Of a stretch of 49,852 nucleotides of DNA, positions 1 through 7,242 are shown piece after piece. The position numbers and the translations under genes are program-made. The notes beneath the pieces were generated by a model that saw nothing but the letters and a program-made list of their open reading frames with translations, made no database searches and was not told where the DNA came from. Each line of letters starts with the position of its first letter. Positions within the stretch are counted from its first letter, which is position 1. The stretch lies in the IMG/VR virus record IMGVR_UViG_3300046375_000022, positions 1-49,852 of that record. One strand, 5' to 3'. Source of the stretch: a virus.

Positions 1-888
1 GCCAAGGCGATCGCCGACATCGATGCGCGCGACTCTAGAATCAAAGCGCTCGAGACCGAGGTCGCACAAGCTAAGCAGGCCGTCCCGACCGTACAGGGTG
101 AAGCTGAACAGCTGCGAAAACAACTCGCAGACGCCCAGGGAATCGTTGAGCGGGTGGCCCTCGAACGATCGCCCTTGTTCAAATCGAAAGTGACCGACCA
201 GGAGGAATTGGTCAAAGCGCGCTTGGGCAAGGTGATCGAGGGCACTGGTCTGTCCCAGCAGGACATGGGAACGCTGCTCAATGGCGACCTGAACGCGCGG
301 GAGAACGTGCTCGAGGCCAAACCAATCTCAAGCTTCCGCAAGACCCAAATCATCGATCTCCTTTCGAAATGGGACGACGTGGCCCAAGAGCGCAACACAA
401 TGCTAGCCAAGGGCAAGGAGAACCTGGCCGATTTTATTAAGCAGCAACAGGATGCTGAGACCGCGCGCAGGGCGGCGTTTATGGCCGAGAGCGTAAAAAT
501 CTATGAGGAACAGGTAACGCTCTGTACGCCCAAACTTGAACCTTATCAGACAATCGAGGGCAACGCCGACTGGAACCAGAACGTCGCAAATCTCAAAATG
601 GCCTCGAGACGCATCTACGATGGCTCTGTGGATCGCGCCACGCTGGCCCAGGTCGCGATTCTCGCGCCGGCCGCTATAGTCTACCAGAAACTGCTTCAAG
701 GCGCTCAGAAACGAATTACGCAGCTTGAAGCCCAGGTCCAGGGAATGCGCGGCGTGACGCCGACTGTCCGCGATCGCGGCGCCGACGCACCAACACCGGG
801 CTCGCCAGGAGTCCCGCTTTCGAGTCCAAACGGGGATTTCGTCAAAGACCTGGTCGGCAAATTCTCGAAGTTAACCGGGCTGCAATAG
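1..888 (+). CDS. Capsid scaffolding protein, 3' part (5' end outside window)
   Basis: The frame is open from base 1, so the gene starts upstream; the GTG at 154 is only an internal codon. The visible 295 residues begin with a charged, Ala/Glu/Gln-rich coiled coil (about residues 1-55), continue as mostly helical sequence, and end in a Pro/Gly linker plus a short helical tail. Strong helicity, position downstream of portal-type genes (across the window ends) and just before the major capsid gene fit an internal scaffold that directs procapsid assembly and then leaves the shell. No protease motif is visible. The stop (TAG, 886-888) lies one base before the next ATG, so the two genes are translationally coupled. 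The role is inferred from position and composition, not from a recognised motif. Confidence 0.7.
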   Translation, partial: AKAIADIDARDSRIKALETEVAQAKQAVPTVQGEAEQLRKQLADAQGIVERVALERSPLFKSKVTDQEELVKARLGKVIEGTGLSQQDMGTLLNGDLNARENVLEAKPISSFRKTQIIDLLSKWDDVAQERNTMLAKGKENLADFIKQQQDAETARRAAFMAESVKIYEEQVTLCTPKLEPYQTIEGNADWNQNVANLKMASRRIYDGSVDRATLAQVAILAPAAIVYQKLLQGAQKRITQLEAQVQGMRGVTPTVRDRGADAPTPGSPGVPLSSPNGDFVKDLVGKFSKLTGLQ

Positions 889-889
889 A

Positions 890-1474
890 ATGGTGACGGT
901 TTTATTTGCGACCCGTAATTCGATTTACAAGACGCTTCCCGGTATTGACGTCTGGGACCGCGATCGGGACGCTTTAAAGTGGCTTGGCGGCACTCCTGTT
1001 ATTGCGCATCCTCCTTGTCGCTTGTGGTGTACATGCAGGTTTTTATCTACTGCCCCTGAAAGCGAGAAGGACTTGGCTACCTGGGCGGTTGCGGCCGTTC
1101 AGAGATGGGGTGGAGTATTGGAACATCCAGCCAAATCAGGCCTCTGGGGCGCCGCCGATCTTCCAAGACCGGGGCGCCGTGATAAGTACGGTGGTTTGAC
1201 TATCGCAGTCGATCAATGGTGGTGGGATCACAAGGCGAGTAAGCCAACCTGGCTCTACATTTGTGGGGTGGCTGCAATACCAGCCATTCCGCTCAGGATC
1301 GCCGAACCAACTCACTTGATTTCGAATAGTCGCGGCAGCAGCAGAAAAGGAAAAAAGTTGCTCAGTCGTCAGGCCCGTGAAGCAACCCCAATAGGATTTG
1401 CTAAATGGCTGATTCAACTCGCAAGCTTAGTAAAGTTTGACAAATCTTGTCAAAAGACGCAAAACCGTTCTTAG
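890..1474 (+). CDS. Cytosine-C5-methyltransferase-like protein of unknown activity
   Basis: A 194-residue protein that resembles a stripped-down C5-methyltransferase core. HPPCRLW near residues 39-45 corresponds to the catalytic Pro-Cys loop, and LEHPAKSGLW near 76-85 resembles the ENP/ENV motif that follows it in that family. No glycine-rich SAM loop or target-recognition domain is evident, and the length is well below a typical enzyme of 300 or more residues. Small phage proteins of this kind exist, but their activity is unproven to my knowledge. The gene is wedged between scaffold and capsid genes, one base after the scaffold stop, so it is expressed late. The C-terminal 25 residues are basic. 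It could modify DNA, or could be a non-catalytic DNA-binding derivative. Confidence 0.5.
   Translation: MVTVLFATRNSIYKTLPGIDVWDRDRDALKWLGGTPVIAHPPCRLWCTCRFLSTAPESEKDLATWAVAAVQRWGGVLEHPAKSGLWGAADLPRPGRRDKYGGLTIAVDQWWWDHKASKPTWLYICGVAAIPAIPLRIAEPTHLISNSRGSSRKGKKLLSRQAREATPIGFAKWLIQLASLVKFDKSCQKTQNRS
1436..1454. promoter_or_regulatory. Perfect inverted repeat, operator-like
   Basis: TTTGACAA and TTGTCAAA (8-base perfect arms) flank a 3-base spacer at the very end of the methyltransferase-like gene. The site directly follows a GTAAAG element (1430-1435) of the dispersed AT-rich motif. Size and symmetry suit a dimeric regulator site ahead of the capsid gene. No U-tract follows, so it is not a classical terminator. 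Function is inferred. Confidence 0.4.
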
Positions 1475-1647
1475 ACCTTAACAAGCAGGTCTCCCGGTCC
1501 GAGATCTAAGAGCTTAACTCCTGAGCCTCTCGGTCCGCTCGCCGGGGCAACCCAAAACCAGAACCGTAAAAGCCACCCGGCGCGTGCCGGGACGTGGCAT
1601 TAAATCGGTGTTTTTCCAAGCGAGCTTTTAAAGACCGGAGGCCTGCA
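1475..1647 (+). promoter_or_regulatory. Leader of the major capsid gene with a strong hairpin
   Basis: This 173-base gap is the longest untranslated stretch within the virion block. At 1572-1598, CCCGGC and GCCGGG pair around a GCGT loop, extended by GCCA/TGGC with an ACG bulge. A T-run (GTTTTT) follows 11 bases after the stem, so it could act as a weak terminator or as an mRNA-stabilising or processing hairpin. GGAGG at 1637-1641 is the ribosome-binding site for the capsid ATG at 1648. No good sigma-70 promoter is visible. Confidence 0.45.
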
Positions 1648-2856
1648 ATGGCAACCCCAATCCCCAATACCTGTGCGGCGGTTAACAACCTCCTCATCCA
1701 GGAAACGGGACGTATCGCCGGCGAGATCAACAAGCGCCTGGTCCGCCGCAACCCAATTATCGGCCTGGTCCCCAAGAAGGAATTTCCGAACGGACTCGGG
1801 TACGTCATCAGCAACCTTACTTTCGAGCGCGCGCTGCCAGCCAGCTCGGAAGATACCTGGACCCAGGTCCAGCCATCGGACGACACCGCCGGCATCAACG
1901 GATGCCTGCCGCCCGTCGAGTCGATTCAATTCGGCGAAACGCTGCGAACCTTCTTCCTGACCCACAAGGCTTTTGAGACGCCGGACTTCTGTATTCAGGA
2001 TATCCAGACCAGCTACCAGTTCGAGCGCCAGATTGAGCGCATGGTCGAGGTCCTCTCCAAGGTCACCGAATGGGAAATCGGCAACCATTACTACAACAAA
2101 TACATCGGGATCTGCGGTCATAAGATTACGGTCTCGACGACTGGTGTTCACGATAATGGATCTGCCGGCTTTGACGGGACGACCCTTCCCAACGGCGCGC
2201 TGACTCAAGGAGTGCTCGAAGACATCTACATGACGCTGTTCAGAGAGGGGACCGACGAGAGCGCGATCGGCCGGGTCGACGGCGGCGACGTTTATCTCCT
2301 TGTGACAGGTTCAGAGACAAGCCGGGACATCGTCCGGGCGAACCCCGACATTCGTCAGGATATCCGTTTCGCGTTCCAGGGCATGGGCGACAACAACACC
2401 CTGATTCAGTCCCTTGGCGAGGCGCGCAGTTACGGCGGATTTAAGCATCTCCAGATGCCTTACCCGCCGCGCTACTCATGGAACGGGAGCGCATACGTGC
2501 GCGTAGAACCGTTCCAGCAGGTTGCTGCTAGCAAGGGGTTGAAGTGGGAGCTTAACCCGCTCTACAAGACGGCTCCTTACCAGGTGAGCTACATCTTCCT
2601 GCCAAACGTGATGTACATCAACGTGTTCAACCAGGTTTCCAACGTGGCCGGGATGACCTTTAACCCGAACTTGGACTACCTGGGCCGGTTCATGTGGATC
2701 AACGAATGGCACCGGACCTGCAACCCGGACCGGACCATCGGCTACTTCCGCGCGATCATGAAAGACGCCGCGGAACCGATTCACCCCGAGCTCGGGTACG
2801 CGATCATGCACGCCAACTGCGGCGTCGACCTCGCGCTCCAGGGCTGCGCGTCCTAA
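1648..2856 (+). CDS. Major capsid protein
   Basis: The 402-residue product is assigned as the major capsid protein by position (right after scaffold, two genes after portal), by size in the HK97-fold range, and by a long N-terminal helical arm followed by a mixed alpha/beta region. I chose ATG 1648 because GGAGG lies 6 bases upstream; a longer frame from 1594 has no such site and would run through the leader hairpin. The protein has several Cys residues, which could allow shell cross-links. An HK97-type sequence signature cannot be proven by eye. A hairpin after the stop (2868-2896) separates it from the next gene. Confidence 0.8.
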   Translation: MATPIPNTCAAVNNLLIQETGRIAGEINKRLVRRNPIIGLVPKKEFPNGLGYVISNLTFERALPASSEDTWTQVQPSDDTAGINGCLPPVESIQFGETLRTFFLTHKAFETPDFCIQDIQTSYQFERQIERMVEVLSKVTEWEIGNHYYNKYIGICGHKITVSTTGVHDNGSAGFDGTTLPNGALTQGVLEDIYMTLFREGTDESAIGRVDGGDVYLLVTGSETSRDIVRANPDIRQDIRFAFQGMGDNNTLIQSLGEARSYGGFKHLQMPYPPRYSWNGSAYVRVEPFQQVAASKGLKWELNPLYKTAPYQVSYIFLPNVMYINVFNQVSNVAGMTFNPNLDYLGRFMWINEWHRTCNPDRTIGYFRAIMKDAAEPIHPELGYAIMHANCGVDLALQGCAS

Positions 2857-2867
2857 AAACAAAAAGC

Positions 2868-2896
2868 TGCTAGCCTCGTTCAATTCGGGGCTAGCA
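2868..2896 (+). terminator. Hairpin after the capsid gene, built from two GCTAGC copies
   Basis: TGCTAGCCTCG and CGGGGCTAGCA form an 11-base stem (one G-T pair) around the loop TTCAATT. Both arms carry the GCTAGC hexamer that is enriched over the whole window. An A-rich stretch precedes the stem but there is no U-tract after it, so a 3'-end-protecting or processing role, or a terminator read leftward, is as likely as rightward termination. Confidence 0.5.
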
Positions 2897-2912
2897 CCAC
2901 TACCGGAGGCTT

Positions 2913-3272
2913 ATGGCCGACTTAACGTTCCCGATGCCGGAGGGTTTCCAGCCGCCGGAAAATCTCGACAGCGACGATACCTTTCAGGCGATGGCGACCT
3001 TCAAGGTTGTCGGCGAGGGCGAGCTAGAGCTTGTCGATGTCGAGGGTTACCAGATCGGCAAGGAAGACACCGAAGGCGACACCGAGGCCGCGGCCCAGGC
3101 CGACCAGGCCAACGCTGCGAGCGCTCTCCAGGGCGCTAGCAACGCCGCCGGCGGCCAGGCGCTTCCCAATCAGAGCCAGGACCAGACGCCCCCCGGCACG
3201 CCCGCTGACCGAGTTGGCGGATTCGCGAGCCAGATGGGACAGATGTTCAGAAAGGCCACCGGAAGGAAATAA
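2913..3272 (+). CDS. Small acidic capsid-cluster protein, unknown function
   Basis: 119 residues. Residues 1-50 look folded and acidic; the rest is a low-complexity Ala/Gln/Gly/Pro region that ends in a basic RKATGRK tail. The start is set by CCGGAGG, the same Shine-Dalgarno box as the capsid gene. Position immediately after the capsid gene suits a head-decoration or head-completion protein. No family recognised. Confidence 0.6.
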   Translation: MADLTFPMPEGFQPPENLDSDDTFQAMATFKVVGEGELELVDVEGYQIGKEDTEGDTEAAAQADQANAASALQGASNAAGGQALPNQSQDQTPPGTPADRVGGFASQMGQMFRKATGRK

Positions 3273-3276
3273 AGAA

Positions 3277-3729
3277 ATGTCAGGGCCCGTTATTTTTCCG
3301 ACTTTTGACCCCGAGTGCGGGGACGCCGAGCGGCGCAGTCTGATCAAGATCAACGCCCTGCAGAGCCGCATCAGCGCCACGCTGGCTGCCCTGGCCAAGC
3401 CGGGAGCCGGCCAGGTCGCGCTCACCAACTATGTCTACGGCGTTTCGTACACGATTCCCAAAGGTGCCGACCTTTTGGATGTCGCCTGCTATAACCCGAC
3501 CGATTACGATGTATGGGTCTATGTCGTCATAAGCCCGACGGGTGCTCAGCCAGGCATGCAGCCGACTTTTCCCATCAGAGTTTACGCGCATAATCACGCT
3601 TACTACGAGGCGATGACCTCGGCCCTGAGCGTTCCGCCAGGAGAAATTTTCTCAATCGCCGTTAGCTCCAGCGAAGCTTTCCTGACTTGGAATTCAAACC
3701 CGGTCTATTTGGCAATTAGACACACGTAG
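3277..3729 (+). CDS. Capsid-cluster protein, probably beta-rich, unknown function
   Basis: 150 residues from ATG 3277, four bases after the preceding stop; a longer in-frame extension back to 3031 would overlap the previous gene completely and is rejected. After an N-terminal helix (about 15-50) the sequence alternates short beta-type segments with Pro/Gly turns, as in a jelly-roll or Ig-like sandwich. It could be a decoration protein or an adaptor for the following fibre genes. No catalytic motif seen. Confidence 0.6.
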   Translation: MSGPVIFPTFDPECGDAERRSLIKINALQSRISATLAALAKPGAGQVALTNYVYGVSYTIPKGADLLDVACYNPTDYDVWVYVVISPTGAQPGMQPTFPIRVYAHNHAYYEAMTSALSVPPGEIFSIAVSSSEAFLTWNSNPVYLAIRHT

Positions 3730-3734
3730 CAACT

Positions 3735-5036
3735 ATGCCGGTTCTTTCCTCACCTCCGTCGCCCAGTTCTACCATCGGTGGTCCCGGTCCGCAGGGTCCT
3801 CCCGGCACGCCTGCGTACACATTTACCTCCGCTGTAGTCAGTGGTTACGACGGCAAAGCAACCCTCACCGTCACGGTCCAAAACGTTACCTGGGTCGCGG
3901 TTACGGCGCCGGTTTTCATTCCCTACGTTGGGACTTTTGAAGTTTCGGCAGTAGACACCACAAACAGGGTATTGACCTTGTTGCCGCTGAAGACGGACAT
4001 CGGGACGCCGCCATACAATATACCGAGCGGCACTATGGTATCCGCATCCGGGTTTCCTGGGCTAGCTGGTGCCACCGGTACAGCTGGCACACAAGGTCCG
4101 CCTGGACCGACCGGCTCGCAAGGACCACAGGGATTGCAAGGTCCAGCCGGCGCGGCAGGAGCTACCGGTCAGACTGGTCCTCAAGGTGCTTCCGGACCAC
4201 AAGGAGCGGTTGGGGCGACTGGCGCTGCTGGTGCTACAGGACCAATCGGTCCGCAGGGTCCCAACGGTCCCAGAGGTGATCAAGGACCATCTGGAATTCA
4301 AGGCATACAGGGAGTTTCGGGTCCGCAAGGTCCTGTAGGCGCCACTGGCCCTCCCGGATCAACCGGTGCCCAAGGTCCTCCTGGACCTGCCGTTTCGGCA
4401 CAAGGAGTCTGGAACGCAACTGCGGTCTACGCCCAAGGCGACCTGGTGACGTGGAATAATCTCATCTATATCGGTTTAAGAGCGTCCCAGAATGCTCAGC
4501 CCGACACGCATCCGCAGGATTGGGCCGTCTATAGCTCAATTGGAATACAGGGTCCGCAAGGTAATCCCGGCGCCACAGGCCCACAAGGGCCTCCCGGAGT
4601 ACCAGGAGTGCCGGGACCGCAAGGGCCAGCTGGAGCTGATGGTGCAACTGGTGCTCCCGGTACAGTCGGTCCTCCGGGTCCAACGGGTGCGACTGGACCA
4701 CAAGGATCAACCGGACCGACCGGTGCGACCGGTCCCGTTGGTCCACAAGGCCCACAAGGACTTCCGGGAACAGGAGCGAACTGGCGCGGAAATTGGAGTC
4801 CAGCCGCGACATACAATTCCTACGATGCAGTTACCTACAACGGATCCAGTTGGGTCTCTCTGGCTAATAACACGAATGCGCCGCCGGATGTTAACCCGAC
4901 TTTCTGGCAGATGATCGCGGCGGCTGGAACATTTTGGTTTACCGGAGTAGGGCCTCCACCAGGAGTAATACAGGGCTCCAGACCGGGCGACATCTATCTC
5001 GATACGAATACCGGTAATATCTACAAGCTAAGCTGA
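3735..5036 (+). CDS. Collagen-like tail fibre, first of three
   Basis: 433 residues. After a short GPxGPPG start (residues 15-25) and a non-collagen beta domain (about 28-105), a long Gly-X-Y triple-helix region is interrupted twice by about 50-residue modules (near 218-268 and 352-400). These modules have the W..xY..GD.V.Y.g..Y pattern typical of CBM5/12 chitin-binding domains. The protein ends in a [16 protein letters not shown] strand motif. Such fibres trimerise through the collagen part and display binding domains. The gene ends 7 bases before the next fibre gene. The high-GC Gly/Pro coding repeats make this a likely recombination hot spot. Confidence 0.8.
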   Translation: MPVLSSPPSPSSTIGGPGPQGPPGTPAYTFTSAVVSGYDGKATLTVTVQNVTWVAVTAPVFIPYVGTFEVSAVDTTNRVLTLLPLKTDIGTPPYNIPSGTMVSASGFPGLAGATGTAGTQGPPGPTGSQGPQGLQGPAGAAGATGQTGPQGASGPQGAVGATGAAGATGPIGPQGPNGPRGDQGPSGIQGIQGVSGPQGPVGATGPPGSTGAQGPPGPAVSAQGVWNATAVYAQGDLVTWNNLIYIGLRASQNAQPDTHPQDWAVYSSIGIQGPQGNPGATGPQGPPGVPGVPGPQGPAGADGATGAPGTVGPPGPTGATGPQGSTGPTGATGPVGPQGPQGLPGTGANWRGNWSPAATYNSYDAVTYNGSSWVSLANNTNAPPDVNPTFWQMIAAAGTFWFTGVGPPPGVIQGSRPGDIYLDTNTGNIYKLS

Positions 5037-5043
5037 AAAAACT

Positions 5044-5271
5044 ATGGCCTGGACAGTAGTATCTAATATCAAAGGACCAACAGGACCAACTGGAGCAACA
5101 GGTACGCAGGGACCGACAGGAAATACCGGACCTCAAGGGCCGACCGGAGCCACCGGGACCAGGGGTAGTCAGTGGTTCGTCGGAGCCGGTGCTCCAGGTA
5201 CTGTAACCGGTTCAATCCCAAATGACATGTATCTGAACACTACAACCGGGGATGTCTACCAACTGAGTTAA
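5044..5271 (+). CDS. Short collagen-like fibre segment, second of three
   Basis: 75 residues: MAWTVVSNIKG, about ten Gly-X-Y triplets, then a C-terminal NDMYLNTTTGDVYQLS motif almost identical in plan to the end of the preceding protein. The start motif AWxxxxNIxGP is shared with the next gene. In single-chain collagen fibres the YxLS end and the AWxxxxNI start would be consecutive parts of one domain, so this looks like one repeat unit expressed as a separate polypeptide. The reading frame differs from both neighbours. Six A residues and a C (5036-5042) lie between stop and start of the junction with the first fibre gene. Confidence 0.7.
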   Translation: MAWTVVSNIKGPTGPTGATGTQGPTGNTGPQGPTGATGTRGSQWFVGAGAPGTVTGSIPNDMYLNTTTGDVYQLS

Positions 5272-5276
5272 ACGCC

Positions 5277-6671
5277 ATGGCCTGGTCACAAATAGGCAAC
5301 ATTCTAGGACCTCAGGGAGCCCCTGGCCCACAGGGTCCGACGGGTCCTTCATCGACCGTGCCCGGCCCACAGGGTCCGACCGGCGCCACGGGTCCGCCTG
5401 GACCGACCGCTGTCAGCGGCGATGCCGGCAATACCGCGATGCTGGGGAGCGACAGCAGGCTCTACGTGCCGGCTACGGCGCTAGCGACTACGACCAAAAT
5501 CGGGTCGATTAATAAGCTGAGCGGCAACACGACCGATTTCCTCGACGGCACTAACACCTTCCAGAACCTCGCAGCCGCGGTTCAACCGACAATTTGGAGT
5601 GCGCGCCTACGCAGCTTCAACGCGATCGGCAATCCGACCTTCGAAATTGATCAGCGCAACGCTGGAACGCTGTTAACAAATCCTGCCAGCGGCATTCTTG
5701 TCGTGGATCGTTGGCAAGCGCAAAAGTCTGGGACGATGACTTATTCGACACTTCAGGCAGCGCCCCCGCCATACGTGTTGGTTCCAGGGACAAATTTTGC
5801 GATTTCCAGATCTTTCTTACAGCTTAAGCTCCTAACCGCTCAGGCAACACTCGGAGCTGGAGACTTTATGCAAGTTAGTACACAGCTTGAGGGTACGCGC
5901 TTTCGCGAACTCTCAAGCGACGTGCATTCGGTCTCTATCTTGATCGGTTCAAGTGTTGCTCCACTTAGCTTTGCACTTGGAATTCATGATCCGGCTTCAA
6001 CCCGAAGCTTGGTCAAGCTTTGCACGATTTCCACGGCTAACACGTTCGTGCTGATTCAATTGCCGAACTTACCTGTCTTCCCATCCAGCGGCAGTTTTGT
6101 GAGTACACCGGGAAGTGTCGGCTACTCATTGACAATCTGTTTTGCTTGCGGTTCGACTTATATGGCTCCAGCCGCAGACGTTTGGCAGAACGGCAATTTT
6201 ATCGGCGCACCGGGAATGAGCAATTTTACGGCCAACGCGGTCAATTCTACTATTAGCATTGCCTTTGTTCAGCATGAGCCGGGAGCGCTCTGTACGACGC
6301 CGATCGATTGCCCGTTTACGCAAAATCTTGATGACTGTCTGCGCTATTTCCAAAAATCATACGATTACGGCACTAAACCAAGCACCGTCGTAGCACCGGG
6401 GCAGATCGGAGCTTTTGGACCCTCTGGCTGGAGCCAGGTCATGGCTGACATCGTTTATCCTAAGCTCATGGCAAAAAGTTTGACTCCAGTCCTATATAGT
6501 CCAACAACCGGTGCGCCCAACGCGATACGGGCATCCGTTGCCGCAGTCGATCGTACGCTTTCCGGCTTTTCGGTAACTGGATCAACGGGCTTTGCCATTC
6601 CCTCTGTGAGCGTCGCCGCGCCCAGCAACGAGATTTATTACTTCCACTATACCGCCGACACCGGCTGGTGA
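5277..6671 (+). CDS. Collagen-like tail fibre with receptor-binding C-terminal domain
   Basis: 464 residues. MAWSQIGNILG plus about 15 Gly-X-Y triplets form the N-terminus. From about residue 105 the sequence changes to a large beta domain: GNPTFEIDQRNAG, VVDRWQ, LEGTRF and, near 350, LDDCLRYFQKSYDYG. This set is characteristic of the C-terminal receptor-binding domain of many phage tail fibres. The GC content of the distal half is lower than that of the collagen part, as expected for a modular, exchanged tip. It is probably the host-range determinant of the phage. Confidence 0.8.
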   Translation: MAWSQIGNILGPQGAPGPQGPTGPSSTVPGPQGPTGATGPPGPTAVSGDAGNTAMLGSDSRLYVPATALATTTKIGSINKLSGNTTDFLDGTNTFQNLAAAVQPTIWSARLRSFNAIGNPTFEIDQRNAGTLLTNPASGILVVDRWQAQKSGTMTYSTLQAAPPPYVLVPGTNFAISRSFLQLKLLTAQATLGAGDFMQVSTQLEGTRFRELSSDVHSVSILIGSSVAPLSFALGIHDPASTRSLVKLCTISTANTFVLIQLPNLPVFPSSGSFVSTPGSVGYSLTICFACGSTYMAPAADVWQNGNFIGAPGMSNFTANAVNSTISIAFVQHEPGALCTTPIDCPFTQNLDDCLRYFQKSYDYGTKPSTVVAPGQIGAFGPSGWSQVMADIVYPKLMAKSLTPVLYSPTTGAPNAIRASVAAVDRTLSGFSVTGSTGFAIPSVSVAAPSNEIYYFHYTADTGW

Positions 6672-6679
6672 CCCTTCTT

Positions 6680-7021
6680 ATGGCAACTCCCTACACATCA
6701 TCCTATGCGCTTCGGTACCAAATCCCAAGCGTGCAACAGCAAATCGAGGTCTCGGTCGTTCATGCCTCCCAAGACATTTTCAACGAAGACCCTGCAACAC
6801 CCGATCATACTAACCGGTGGAATTGGGCCTCATGGGCAAACAAAAATTCAAGCGTCGCCTGGGGTCCGTTTGCGTGGCCGGTTGCGATGAACCCAACGAT
6901 CCAAGCTAGCGTACAAGCCGATCCGAGCGGCCAAACCGTAAAAGACAGCGACGTCCAATTTGTGGTCACATCGACGTTGCCGCAGGTGATTGCCGACTTT
7001 GTCGCTAATCCGCCAAAGTAA
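6680..7021 (+). CDS. Small fibre-associated protein, unknown function
   Basis: The frame opens with GTG at 6668 overlapping the fibre stop, but ATG 6680 gives a cleaner start (113 residues, MATPYTSSYALRYQIPSVQQ). Trp-rich centre (RWNWASWANKNSSVAWGPFAW) and beta-type segments. Position directly behind the receptor-binding fibre suggests a fibre chaperone or a tail-tip component. No family recognised; no clear Shine-Dalgarno for either start. Confidence 0.55.
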   Translation: MATPYTSSYALRYQIPSVQQQIEVSVVHASQDIFNEDPATPDHTNRWNWASWANKNSSVAWGPFAWPVAMNPTIQASVQADPSGQTVKDSDVQFVVTSTLPQVIADFVANPPK

Positions 7022-7025
7022 AGTT

Positions 7026-7223
7026 ATGACAAACCCGCCAAAGCTTCGCAGTTTCGTAGATCATAAACGCCATGCTCCTTCGGACATGGTTCAGAAGGTC
7101 GCACCCAAAACTTACGTAAACCATTATCCGGAGTCAGGCGACATGCTACCGAGCGTGAAGCTCAAGACGCCGCGCAGTTACGTGGATCACTTCGCCAAAG
7201 CCGGCGACCTCAGAACGCAATGA
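7026..7223 (+). CDS. Short basic repeat protein
   Basis: 65 residues made of three imperfect repeats of the type K-x-R-S-F/Y-V-D/N-H (RSFVDHKRHAPSD, KTYVNHYPESGD, RSYVDHFAKAGD). Starts four bases after the preceding stop. The repeats suggest a small multivalent binding protein, perhaps a virion accessory. No family recognised. Confidence 0.5.
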   Translation: MTNPPKLRSFVDHKRHAPSDMVQKVAPKTYVNHYPESGDMLPSVKLKTPRSYVDHFAKAGDLRTQ

Positions 7224-7242
7224 AAATGTAGATGTTAAGGGA

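Noticed and set aside
4062-4914. Alternative frames over the collagen genes
   Set aside because: Low-complexity repeats are open in several frames by composition; only the Gly-X-Y frame gives a meaningful protein.
5030-5046. A6C slippery heptamer between two fibre genes as programmed -1 frameshift
   Set aside because: The TGA stop lies before the slippery run and no frame joins both proteins through it; coupled re-initiation is simpler.
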